Of a DNA stretch of 64,000 bases, positions 1 to 10,000 are shown piece after piece (position 1 is the first letter of the stretch; each line of letters begins with the position of its first letter). The notes beneath the pieces are model-generated. The model worked only from the letters and a program-made list of their open reading frames with translations. It was not told the origin of the DNA and made no database searches. The stretch lies in assembly GCA_964035575.1 (NCBI GenBank), contig OZ037877.1, positions 1 to 64,000 on the forward strand. Reading direction: 5' to 3'. The position numbers were made by a program, and so were the translations under genes. The stretch is from Rhynchopus sp. YZ270_cl-10 (Eukaryota > Euglenozoa > Diplonemea > Diplonemida > Diplonemidae).

Positions 1-1447
1 GCCCAAAAACGACATAATGTACTGGGTTTGGATGTTAGCATTTTCTGGCAATATTTTAAAATTAAAAATGAGTACGAATACCCTGTACTACCATGTATTC
101 TGTATAAAATAGCCGTAAAATTACGCCACATTTAACCACAACTACTCAAAATGTGAAATCTGTTGCTTTAATGGACTCATAGAGCATTTTTATAACCTGG
201 ACATGGGGGTCAGATTCCACTTTAGAGCACCTAAAATTTGGTCAAAATAATTTTTTTTCACTATTTCTGCCTCTGGGTATCTAATTATTACGGGTTTGAG
301 GGGTACAAAATGGCGACGCTGCGGGATTGCTGGATCGCGTGGTCCCAGTATTTCTGATATGACACTCCGGTAGACTGGGGCCCAAAAACGACGTAATGTA
401 CTGGGTTTGGATGTTAGCATTTTCTGGCAATATTTTAAAATTAAAAATGAGTACGAATACCCTGTACTACCATGTATTCTGTATAAAATAGCCGTAAAAT
501 TACGCCACATTTAACCACAACTACTCAAAATGTGAAATCTGTTGCTTTAATGGACTCATAGAGCATTTTTATAACCTGGACATGGGGGTCAGATTCCACT
601 TTAGAGCACCTAAAATTTGGTCAAAATAATTTTTTTTCACTATTTCTGCCTCTGGGTATCTAATTATTACGGGTTTGAGGGGTACAAAATGGCGACGCTG
701 CGGGATTGCTGGATCGCGTGGTCCCAGTATTTCTGATATGACACTCCGGTAGACTGGGGCCCAAAAACGACGTAATGTACTGGGTTTGGATGTTAGCATT
801 TTCTGGCAATATTTTAAAATTAAAAATGAGTACGAATACCCTGTACTACCATGTATTCTGTATAAAATAGCCGTAAAATTACGCCACATTTAACCACAAC
901 TACTCAAAATGTGAAATCTGTTGCTTTAATGGACTCATAGAGCATTTTTATAACCTGGACATGGGGGTCAGATTCCACTTTAGAGCACCTAAAATTTGGT
1001 CAAAATAATTTTTTTTCACTATTTCTGCCTCTGGGTATCTAATTATTACGGGTTTGAGGGGTACAAAATGGCGACGCTGCGGGATTGCTGGATCGCGTGG
1101 TCCCAGTATTTCTGATATGACACTCCGGTAGACTGGGGCCCAAAAACGACGTAATGTACTGGGTTTGGATGTTAGCATTTTCTGGCAATATTTTAAAATT
1201 AAAAATGAGTACGAATACCCTGTACTACCATGTATTCTGTATAAAATAGCCGTAAAATTACGCCACATTTAACCACAACTACTCAAAATGTGAAATCTGT
1301 TGCTTTAATGGACTCATAGAGCATTTTTATAACCTGGACATGGGGGTCAGATTCCACTTTAGAGCACCTAAAATTTGGTCAAAATAATTTTTTTTCACTA
1401 TTTCTGCCTCTGGGTATCTAATTATTACGGGTTTGAGGGGTACAAAA
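1..1447. repeat. 379-bp satellite, about 3.8 tandem copies
   Basis: The same 379-bp unit begins at 1, 380, 759 and 1138 and is cut off near 1447, where the copy switches to unrelated sequence. Copies are almost identical; the first has one visible difference (gacata versus gacgta). Each unit contains the core 'acgggtttgaggggtacaaa' followed by a GCGACGCTGC stretch that recurs just after every GCGGGTTT array further right, and a 'gacatgggggtcag' block shared with the 349-bp satellite. An open minus-strand frame of 106 codons per unit is best explained as chance openness of a satellite. The window begins inside the array. Confidence 0.95.
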
Positions 1448-2417
1448 TTTCGACCGAGCGCACCCACCACGCGCAGCGTGGTGGGGGCGCGAGGGAGAGC
1501 GGAGCGAGCCTTTACGCGCAGCGTGAAGGCGAGTGGAGCACGGGGGGTCTGGGGGGGCAGTGCCCCCCCAGAAAAATTTTTGAAGTTAGGCAGTCCTGAT
1601 TTGGGAGTTTTTTTGTAGATTTGTATGTATTTTTGGGTGAGGGAATGCTCGAGAGAGAGAACATATCAGTGAAGCGAGGAGGGTGCTCACCAGGATGTCA
1701 GGTACTTTAGGTAAGGTTACTGTGTTCGCGTTAGTAGTGTCAGAGCTATTTATACTCACAAGCGCCCTCTATTAACATATGTAAGAGTCCTTCTACGTGT
1801 ACATGCATGAGTAAGTGCAGGTAAATCTATGAGTAATTGCCTTTATAGATACATGGCTTTAAGACTACACCAAATTGAAATATGTGAAAGTCAGCATTTG
1901 CGGTGCTGAACCACACAAACCTGCCACAAAAAAGCGAGATAATTTGTAGACATTAGACTCAGAAATGATATGGGGCCAAATGAGGTTCAAAACCAGCTCT
2001 AACCAATAGCTATCTGGTAGTACTCATTATTGGTAGTGGCCAAATAGTCTGTCTCTCAACCACACCTGAGATGTCATGTTTCAGCGAGCTTTATTATAAT
2101 GGAATATTATGGAAGAGTTTTTCTGGACTAAACCGGTCGGTACAACTCTCTGCCAATTTTTACCAAGACTTCTTACATACACATGTACCATTATCTACCA
2201 TTACCTGAAGAGCAAATTATCTTCACACCCACACCGTGAAATAATCTACCGACTTTCTTCACTCCTGAATATTATGAGCAAAAGTTCTGTCAAAAACCTG
2301 GCACTAAAAGCGAACTGCAGACGTATTTTTATGTTATTATTAGCGGAGGAGCCTTTGAACCACACCATCCTGCGACACATAATTTTTCTGAGAATCAGTC
2401 ATTATTAGCGGCGGATA
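1448..2417. other. Spacer with GC-rich hairpins, no gene seen
   Basis: No frame resembles a known protein. The first 130 bases are GC-rich and hold three short palindromes (1464-1484, 1509-1528, 1549-1571). The rest is AT-rich. Degenerate copies of a motif with AACCACAC followed by GCGAG occur near 1908 and 2055, and GCGGCGGA or a variant near 2341 and 2407. The same motif recurs at 30.46-31.38 kb beside another Helitron unit boundary. Confidence 0.6.
1464..1571. repeat. Cluster of three perfect or near-perfect hairpins
   Basis: 1464-1484 is a 9-bp perfect stem around loop gca. 1509-1528 is a near-perfect stem with the same gcgca-gcgtg heart. 1549-1571 is an 11-bp stem of CTGGGGGGGCA with its complement. 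They sit directly after the end of the 379-bp satellite. Role unknown; a foldback element end is possible. Confidence 0.7.
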
Positions 2418-2664
2418 AAGGTTTCTGCTCCTGCGCACTTCTTGGTTCATCATCTCCCCTCTTCCGTTTTGTACTGCATTCTACTGTTGTAGGTTCATTG
2501 CGCTCATCTTCTGTTTTTTCCTTTTCTTCATCATCCTCTCCAGTCTGTTTTTGAAAAGCTTCTGTATCATCTTCTTCTGCCTCCTGTGTTGCTTCTTTTG
2601 TTGTCTTAGGCTTTTTGTCAGCACGCCCATCCGCAGACCCGCTCTCACTACGTTGCCTTTTCAT
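2418..2664 (-). pseudogene. Truncated 5' fragment of Helitron Rep-helicase gene
   Basis: From about 2418 rightward the sequence is nearly identical to 14372 onward, i.e. the first 80 or so codons of the Helitron gene (start MKRQRSES at 2664, then acidic and KRKR-rich sequence). The fragment ends where the spacer with GCGGCGGATA begins, so the zinc fingers, Rep, helicase and OTU parts are missing. It marks the left edge of the tandem Helitron array, cut inside the gene. The sequence upstream (2757-2870) carries the same degenerate second start seen beside the intact copies. Confidence 0.9.
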
Positions 2665-3196
2665 ATTATTTATGCCATGTGTTCCTATGCTAATGTATGT
2701 GAAGAAAGAAGGAATCTGGGAAACAATGTGAATAGAAATATTAATTCTCATTAAACTCTCTTTCGTTTTGGGGAAGTGTTTCCCTCTTCAGCTTATGTTG
2801 TCTTTGTATTAGCCTTCTTATTAGTGTGCCCATCATCAGATCTTTCCTCGCTTTCGTTGTCTTTTCATTTTTTTTTTTGCAAAAAGTAAAGTACCCAGAC
2901 CACTGTTATGTTAGTTTTGAATAGTTGTGATAAATTGCTAGAAATTGTATTGTAGAAAATATAAAATGGTGGGTGGGAGAAAGTTTTGAGTTTTCAAGAA
3001 GGAAAATAAAAAAGTCTCACAACTAAGTTTTCAAAAAAAAATAATTAAAAAATGATCTTGAAAATTTTGACAAAAATTAAAACCAATCTGCATGTGCATT
3101 AAAAAAAGGGGAACCCATATTTTTGCGCAGGAAGAAGTAATTTGCACATTCTCTGCGATAAGAAATACCCCCAAACGAAAAAAAAAAAATTATTCT

Positions 3197-3761
3197 CTAA
3201 TGATGTGCTTTATTGTGCTGGAAAAGAGCACCTTTGTGTTGAAATTCCCTTCCCCTCCAAGTACTAGAGCATTCGTGAGCATAACACGTCTTTGCTATTT
3301 TTTCGTCTTCTGCTGCTTCGCGCTTTCTCTTTCTGTCTAGCTCCTGTTGAGTTTGAGTTGTTGAAAGTGATACTTGAAAAGTTGATACATACCTTTTTCA
3401 TGTCCTGACACAGAAGGAACACTTCGTTCAGCTGTTTCTTGAGATCTGAGACAGTCTGTTTCACCTCTTTCAGCTCTTCAGTCACTGAGGAAAAGCTTTC
3501 TGCAGAAACAGGAATTTCCAATGCTGCGGCCTGTTCTGACGGAAGCACAGAGTCCTTCTGAGTTTGCTCCTCTGTTTTAACGCCTTGCTCCTGTACCTTC
3601 GTTAGTACTGTCTCCTTCTTCTGGGAGCACACTGGAATTGGTGGCAATTACTCATTCTCATGAGGAGCTTGATCCTGCACATTGAACACCGCCAACATGC
3701 TTGGTGCATCTTTCTTCTGCACAAAGGGCACTGGCTTCCGCTTAATCTTCATGGTGTTCAT
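3197..3761 (-). pseudogene. Helitron accessory gene, copy 1, with a nonsense codon
   Basis: Same two-exon gene as at 15154-15718 (coiled coil plus C-terminal zinc-finger-like tail). Here codon 38 (Glu in the other copies, GAA) is TAA at 3648-3650, so translation from the normal start would stop after 37 residues. The rest of exon 1, the 49-nt intron and exon 2 are otherwise intact, so the loss looks recent. It belongs to the truncated leftmost Helitron unit, which also lacks a complete Rep-helicase gene. Confidence 0.85.
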
Positions 3762-3972
3762 AGTTTTTTGAGAAATAGTTCACCTGTTTTTGGTGTGTGA
3801 GTACAAAAGTGCTATGAAAAGAGAAATGAGGGGTGAGCCAAGTTTAATTCATTTTTCTATTCAATTTTTTCGGCATTCACATTTGTAAAAATGCAAAACC
3901 TTCAGACAATAAAAAATAAGTTCTGTTCACAACCACACCAGCCTCCTACATTTTAGCGAGCTTTCTTCTTGT

Positions 3973-4148
3973 GCGGGTTTGCGGGTTTGCGGGTTTGCGG
4001 GTTTGCGGGTTTGCGGGTTTGCGGGTTTGCGGGTTTGCGGGTTTGCGGGTTTGCGGGTTTGCGGGTTTGCGGGTTTGCGGGTTTGCGGGTTTGCGGGTTT
4101 GCGGGTTTGCGGGTTTGCGGGTTTGCGGGTTTGCGGGTTTGCGGGTTT
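3973..4148. repeat. GCGGGTTT octamer array, 22 copies
   Basis: Exactly 22 whole copies of GCGGGTTT between 'ttcttctt gt' on the left and 'ctagttattacgggtttgag' on the right. Because 8 is not divisible by 3, every frame stays open on both strands (repeating VCGFAGLR or NPQTRKPA); these frames are not genes. G-triplets every 8 bases on the plus strand could fold as G-quadruplexes. Confidence 0.98.
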
Positions 4149-4833
4149 CTAGTTATTACGGGTTTGAGGGGTACAAAATGGCGACGCTGCAGGATTGCTG
4201 GATCGCGTGGTCCCAGTATTTCTGATAATACACTCCGGTAGATTGGGGCCCAAAAACGACGTAATGTACTGGGTTTGGATGTTAGCATTTTCTGAAGATA
4301 CCTAAAATGGGTGCGGCATTTCACGGCTATTTTTGTGAAGGAATTGACGATATTTTGTGGTTCTAAGGTGTGTGTATTGTATGTGACGAAAATTTCAAAA
4401 TGTGACATAAGTATGAAATATGGCCAGTATGCCCATAAAATGAGGCCATTGCAACCCTGGAGGACCACATTGGACATATTGGGCCAAATTTAGGTGTGTA
4501 AGTGTATCGGCTTTAAAATATTTTTTTTCGTGATTTTTGGGGTCATTTTTTGGCTGGGAAAATTGGGCCACATTTAACCACAACTACTCAAAACATCAAA
4601 TCTGTGGCTTTAATGGACTGATTGGGCGTTTTTATGACCTGGACATGGGGGTCAGATACCATTTTAGACATGTTAAAAATTGGTCAGAAGACCCTGAGAG
4701 AAGAACCAAGGTCAAATTGACCTTGAGTACTGGGTCAAATTTGTGTGGGAAAAATGCCCAGTACATAATTGTTGATGCGCAAAAGTGCAAAATTCCTTCA
4801 GCAATGGCTTCATATGACATTTCCATAACCTGG
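4149..4833. repeat. Array-flanking core, unit 1
   Basis: About 685 bp that follow every octamer array in the window (also at 16914, 27848, 32265, 35302 and 38363). It begins with the core shared with the 379-bp satellite and ends with a first partial 'gacatgggggtcag' block (4643) about 190 bp before the regular 349-bp satellite. No coding sequence recognised; the conserved short frames on both strands contain no known motif. Confidence 0.85.
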
Positions 4834-6326
4834 ACATGGGGGTCAGACTCCACTTTTGACCACCTAAAATTTGGTCATACACATGTATGAGACCCCAAAA
4901 ACCAGGATTTTGACCAAAAAATTTTTCCCAGCAATTTTTGCCTACAAAAAATCGAAAAAAAAATTTTTTGATTTTGGCTCTCCGGAGTCTGTGCGTGCTG
5001 TGGTGGGGTCAATTTGCGCTGAGAAATGGGTATTTTTGACCTAAAATGCATGTATCAGTTTTTACATGATTTTTGGTGTTTTTGGGTTTTAGGTGGGTTT
5101 TTTGGTCAGTACCTAATTTCTGATGCTCAAAAGTACAAAATTCCTTCGGCAATGGCTTCATAGGACATTTCCATAACCTGGACATGGGGGTCAGACTCCA
5201 CTTTTGACCACCTGAAATTTGGTCATACACATGTATGAGACCCAAAAACCAGGATTTTTGACCAAAAAAATTTTTCCCACCAATTTTTGCCTACAAAAAA
5301 TCGAAAAAAAAAAATTTTGATTTTGGCTCTCCGGAGTCTGTGCGTGCTGTGATGGGGTCAATTTGCGCTGAGAAATGGGTATTTTTGACCTAAAATGCAT
5401 GTATCAGTTTTTACATGATTTTTGGTGTTTTTGGGGTTTTAGGTGGGTTTTTTGGTCAGTACCTAATTTCTGATGCTCAAAAGTACAAAATTCCTTCGAC
5501 AATCGCTTCATAGGACATTTCCATAACCTGGACATGGGGGTCAGACTCCACTTTTGACCACCTAAAATTTGGTAATACACATGTGTGAGACCCCAAAAAC
5601 CAGGATTTTGACCAAAAAATTTTTCCCAGCAATTTTTGCCTACAAAAAATCGAAAAAAAATATTTTTGATTTTGGGTCTCCGGAGTCTGTGTGTGCTGTG
5701 ATGGGGTCAATTTGCGCTGAGAAATGGGTATTTTTGACCTAAAATGCATGTATCAGTTTTTACATGATTTTTGGTGTTTTGGGGGTTTTAGGTGGGTTTT
5801 TTGGTCAGTACATAATGTGCAATGCTCAAAAGTACAAAATTCCTTCGACAATCGCTTCATAGGACATTTCCATAACCTGAACATGGGGGTCAGACACCAC
5901 ATTAGAGCAGCTAAAATTTGGTCATACACACGTATGAGACCCCAAAAACCAGGATTTTGACCAAAAAATTTTTCCCAGCAATTTTTGCCTACAAAAAATC
6001 GAAAAAAAAATTTTTTGATTTTGGCTCTCCGGAGTCTGTGCGTGCTGTGGTGGGGTCAATTTGCGCTGAGAAATGGGTATTTTTGACCTAAAATGCATGG
6101 ATCAGTTTTTTCATGATTTTTGGTGTTTTTGGTGTTTTGTGTGGGTTTTTTGGTCAGTACATAGTGTGCAGTGATCAAAAGTGCAAAGTTCCTTCGTCAA
6201 TGGCTTCACAGGAAATTTTTATGACCGGGACATGGGGGTCAGACTCCACTTTTGACCACCTAAAATTTGGTCATACACACGTGTGAGACCGCAAAAACCA
6301 GGATTTTGACCAAAAAAATTTTCCCA
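4834..6326. repeat. 349-bp satellite, unit 1, four periods
   Basis: The marker 'acatgggggtcag' recurs at 4834, 5182, 5532, 5881 and 6230, a period of 348-350 bp. Each period holds a block where an A-run meets a T-run (about 4955-4975) that could form a hairpin or bent DNA. Copies differ by scattered substitutions, so this array is older than the duplication of the whole unit. Unit 2 has only one period between its two markers. Confidence 0.95.
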
Positions 6327-7075
6327 GGTACATAATCTGTGCACTGATCAAGATTACAAAATTCATTTGTATGGATGAATTGAATATCAGGTATGTGTAG
6401 GTTTCTGTGTGGGAAGTGGTGGTGATGAGGATAGGAAAAAAGAAACAGTAAAAGTGCGTGAGCTATTCAGTCATTTTGTGTGTTTTTTCTTTTTCTTTTT
6501 CTTTTTCCTTTTCTCATTTTTGATCTTTTTATTTTTATGGCATGACAATACTCTCACCCGCCAAAGTGAGCGCCTTCTTCAAGGTGTAGTCTTTTTTTAA
6601 AGCTATGTTTTAACCTCTTCCGCAAACCCGAAAACCCGCAAACCCTATATTTCCTTATTTTTTTTAATCCAAGACAAAAATATTTTCTTCATCACAAGAG
6701 AGTATCTCCGGCTGGGAAGAAAAAAACAACAAAAACTGCTGATCAAACCGGTCAAAAAGTCTCTGTAAAAATAAAAACTGCTACAATTTCCAAACTAATT
6801 GATTTTTTTTAAAACTAAACGAACTCCACAAAAACAGTTTAAAAAAACAGTGAAACAGAAACAAAAATAAAATCCTTTTTTTTAGATGGGCTAAGCTTAC
6901 CCAGTTTTTTTTTTCTCATATTTTTTTTCAATCCAATGAACATGTTCAAACAAATATTTCTTCATCACAAGAGATTTAATCTGATTCTCTCCGGCTGGGA
7001 AGAAAAAAAAAATAAAAATAAAAATAAAAGTCTTTTACAGTAATTTACTGTAAAGAAAAAAAGGAAAAAATTTTT
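6327..7075. other. AT-rich 3' flank of the Helitron gene
   Basis: No gene. Pyrimidine runs (6484-6540), then 'catgacaatactctcac' and a small hairpin with stem CTCAC/GTGAG (6553-6570), a short octamer-like remnant near 6620-6646 (CGCAAACCC blocks), and two related copies of 'cttcatcacaagag' followed by 'ctccggctgggaag' (about 6690 and 6966). On the minus strand this lies 3' of the OTU stop codon, so the Helitron 3' terminus may lie here. I could not fix the exact end because the units are tandem. Confidence 0.6.
7034..7054 (-). terminator. Perfect palindrome just after the Helitron gene stop
   Basis: TTTACAGTAA, one T, then TTACTGTAAA: a 10-bp perfect stem with a one-base centre, 22 bases past the TAA stop (7076-7078) on the minus strand. 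It could act in transcript 3' end formation or be part of the transposon end. Role not shown by sequence alone. Confidence 0.5.
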
Positions 7076-10000
7076 TTAGTCAAGATCACCCGGTTGAAAG
7101 TCAGAAAGGTGATTGTCTGGAAATGTGGGGTAAATTAGGGCTTTTTTATGTGCTTTCAGTACATTTTCTGGAGTTCCTGTACCAATGTTGAAGTGGGGAG
7201 GTTGATAAGTTTGCACTATCAGCAGTCTCTTTTCTGATGGTATTTGCATAAGAACATCTTCAGGAGATTGCCCCTTTGGCAAAAAATGAAAGCAAGAATA
7301 TCCTTCTGTCTCATAGGTCCTAGAAGTGACTACTGTGATAAGAGACCTAAGCATGAGAGACATCAGTGCTACTTCTACCTCCTGCGCATAACTGTCATCG
7401 GCATTATTTGTGACGCGTTGAAGAAGGTCATCAAAGTTCCTGTTTTGTTTACAGGTGTGGTAGAAAAGTTTAGGTTTGCGGGTTTGCGGGTTTGCACAAA
7501 TACAAATGCTACATACCTTTTTTTTTTCTCTTCATCATCAAAAAGTAAGGGATGCTCCTGGATCATAATCTCATTCCTGAGCAAGAACTCTGCAAATCTT
7601 CTGCGTAGAGCATGACCATCATTTCTTTTTCCAGTGAGGAGCTGCTGTATGGCGTGATAGAAACACGTTCCATCACCAGTAACGTCAATTTGTCCGAGGT
7701 TGAACCTGCTCAGAACATGTTGAATATTATTCTCATTGTTCCTGTAAAATATTGGTAATGGTTTTAAAGTTGTTGACCACGAAAAAAACATACCTATTTT
7801 TTTCAGAAACTGTAGTTGTTACATTTTTTTGTGGATGAGAAGCTTCTGGAACGTTGTTGTGGATATATTCCCTGTATAAATTGTAGTGTATTATTTAATT
7901 AAAAATGTACAATAATTACTGTAACCATAATGTAATGCTAACATACCATCCCCCCTCTGGAAATGTAAAAGGATAGAAATCCATCGGTTGTTCTTCTTCA
8001 TCCTTTGTCCAGGGAGTTACTACAAGAGACCTTCCACATGCCGGGTTGTTGATTTCGTGTTCTTTATCATCAATGGGGCTTCCATCAGCATCAGGGGAAC
8101 ACACCACTGCAGGGTTTTCTGAAGGGTTTGCTGCACGTTCATGCATGGCCTTTGCATATACAGCCTCTGTAAGCCTCAGGTCCCGCTTCAGCTGATTCCT
8201 CCTTTCCTTACTGACCTTCATCTTTATTCCCCCAACTGACTCCTCAATGGCAGAGATGACCTCCTGGTGGACACAGTTATACAAATTTGTATCACCTTGA
8301 GGTGGAAGACAAATCTTGATGTCATTCCTGCTGCACACCCTTGACATTGCAACGTACAGATGGCCATGAGAGAAGCAGGGCGACTGTGACACATCAAGAC
8401 CCACCCTCCTGAGAGTTTGTCCCTGAGACTTATTAATCGTCATGGCAAAAGACAGCCGCACTGGAAACTGCTGACGTACAAAGTCGATGGTGAGATCCTT
8501 CGCATCACCATCGCAGGGCAGGCGAGGTATGGCAACAGTTTCTGGCTTTTTCCCGTTTTTGTTCCGCCACTCGCATTCTTCCGCCAGGTGGGTGCAGACA
8601 AGGATGTTCTTCTTCACCTCCTTCACAACAAGACGCGTTCCATTGCACAGTCCACCTGCGGGGTCGAGGTTCTTTAGAAGCATTACAATACAGTTGACCT
8701 TCAGGTTCAGGATGTGTGGAGGAAGACGTGCATGGTTCATTGCATTGAGTGCTTCAGTGGTGAAGAATTCATTTGCTCCTGGGTCCTTGCAGGTATCCTC
8801 TGACATACGGGTAATTGTCTCTCCTGGGAAGCTGCTGAGAATTTTTTCGTTCATGTAGACCTGGCGTGCGTTTGTAGGGCACAGCAAAGCACAGTTCTCA
8901 TACATTCCATTCTTGATGTCAGGAAATGTAAAGTCAATCAAAGTATCCTCAGTCACCTTTTTGTTCTTTTTTTCAAAAATGATAGCATGTGGCACCTGCA
9001 TAACTGCTTCTGTGTCCTCAGCACCCTCCACATCCCCAGCCTCATTCACAGACCCATCACCAACCTTCATGAGGTACTCACGGAAAGCGTCGTCGTCCTT
9101 CACCCTCATGACCTGCGTCAGGGACATTTTTGTGAGTTGGTTCCAGAGGTATGAGTTGTGGAGCGAAATCGAGATGCTTTCAAAGCTCCCTTTGTTTGCC
9201 CCTGGAACAGGAAGGATTTGCCTGAAGTCTCCTCCAAGAAGCACTGTCACTCCTCCAAATGGTTGTGAACATCCCCTCAACCTCTGAAGCGTTCTGTCTA
9301 CTACCTCTATGCTTGCCTTTTGTGCCATTACCACCTCATCCCAGACAATGAGGTCAGTGCGCCTTAGGAGTTCGACATGGTCATCATCAAGCCCGCACAT
9401 CCGCTTTGAGTTTGGTTCAAGATCTATTGGGATCTTAAATCGGCTGTGTGCAGTTCTGCCTCCTGGTAGTAGTGTAGCTGCTATCCCTGATGTTGCCACA
9501 GCGATTGAAAAGCGGTCCTCCTCATTCTGTTGAAGTGGCTGCTGCTGCTGCTGCTGCTGTTGTTGCTTTGCCCTTGCCCTTCTGCTCCTGGCCCAGTACA
9601 AACACGCCTGGTACAGGAATGTCTTGCCTGTTCCTGCTGCACCCTGCAAAAATATGACCTTCCCCTGGTTACCTTCAACAGATTCCTTCACAGAGTTGAA
9701 GACATTCTGCTGCCCTTCGTTGAGGTTGCCTTGAATCTGTTCAAACTTCTTCAGCATTTCACCCTCATCATACCTCTCTGTGTTTAAGACAAACTCTGTG
9801 CTCTGCCCTGTAGTACCTTCAGGAGGAGTGGGGAGCCCAAGATCTTCCATTGAAGTCTTAACGTTCGCTTCCTTAAGGAGCCGTTGCATGTCTAGCAAAG
9901 CTTTACGCTTCTCTTTAGGGTAGATGTGGTTGCTTGGTACTGCTTCCTCCCGTTCCTGCCTTTTTACTCTGTCCAAAGGTGGCGCACACAGCTCAAACTC

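Noticed and set aside
190-1268. Repeated 106-residue minus-strand frame in the 379-bp satellite
   Set aside because: Exact repetition follows the satellite; no known motif; related copies elsewhere run into the octamer array.
3973-4148. CRISPR array
   Set aside because: Octamers are contiguous without spacers, and the genome is eukaryotic.
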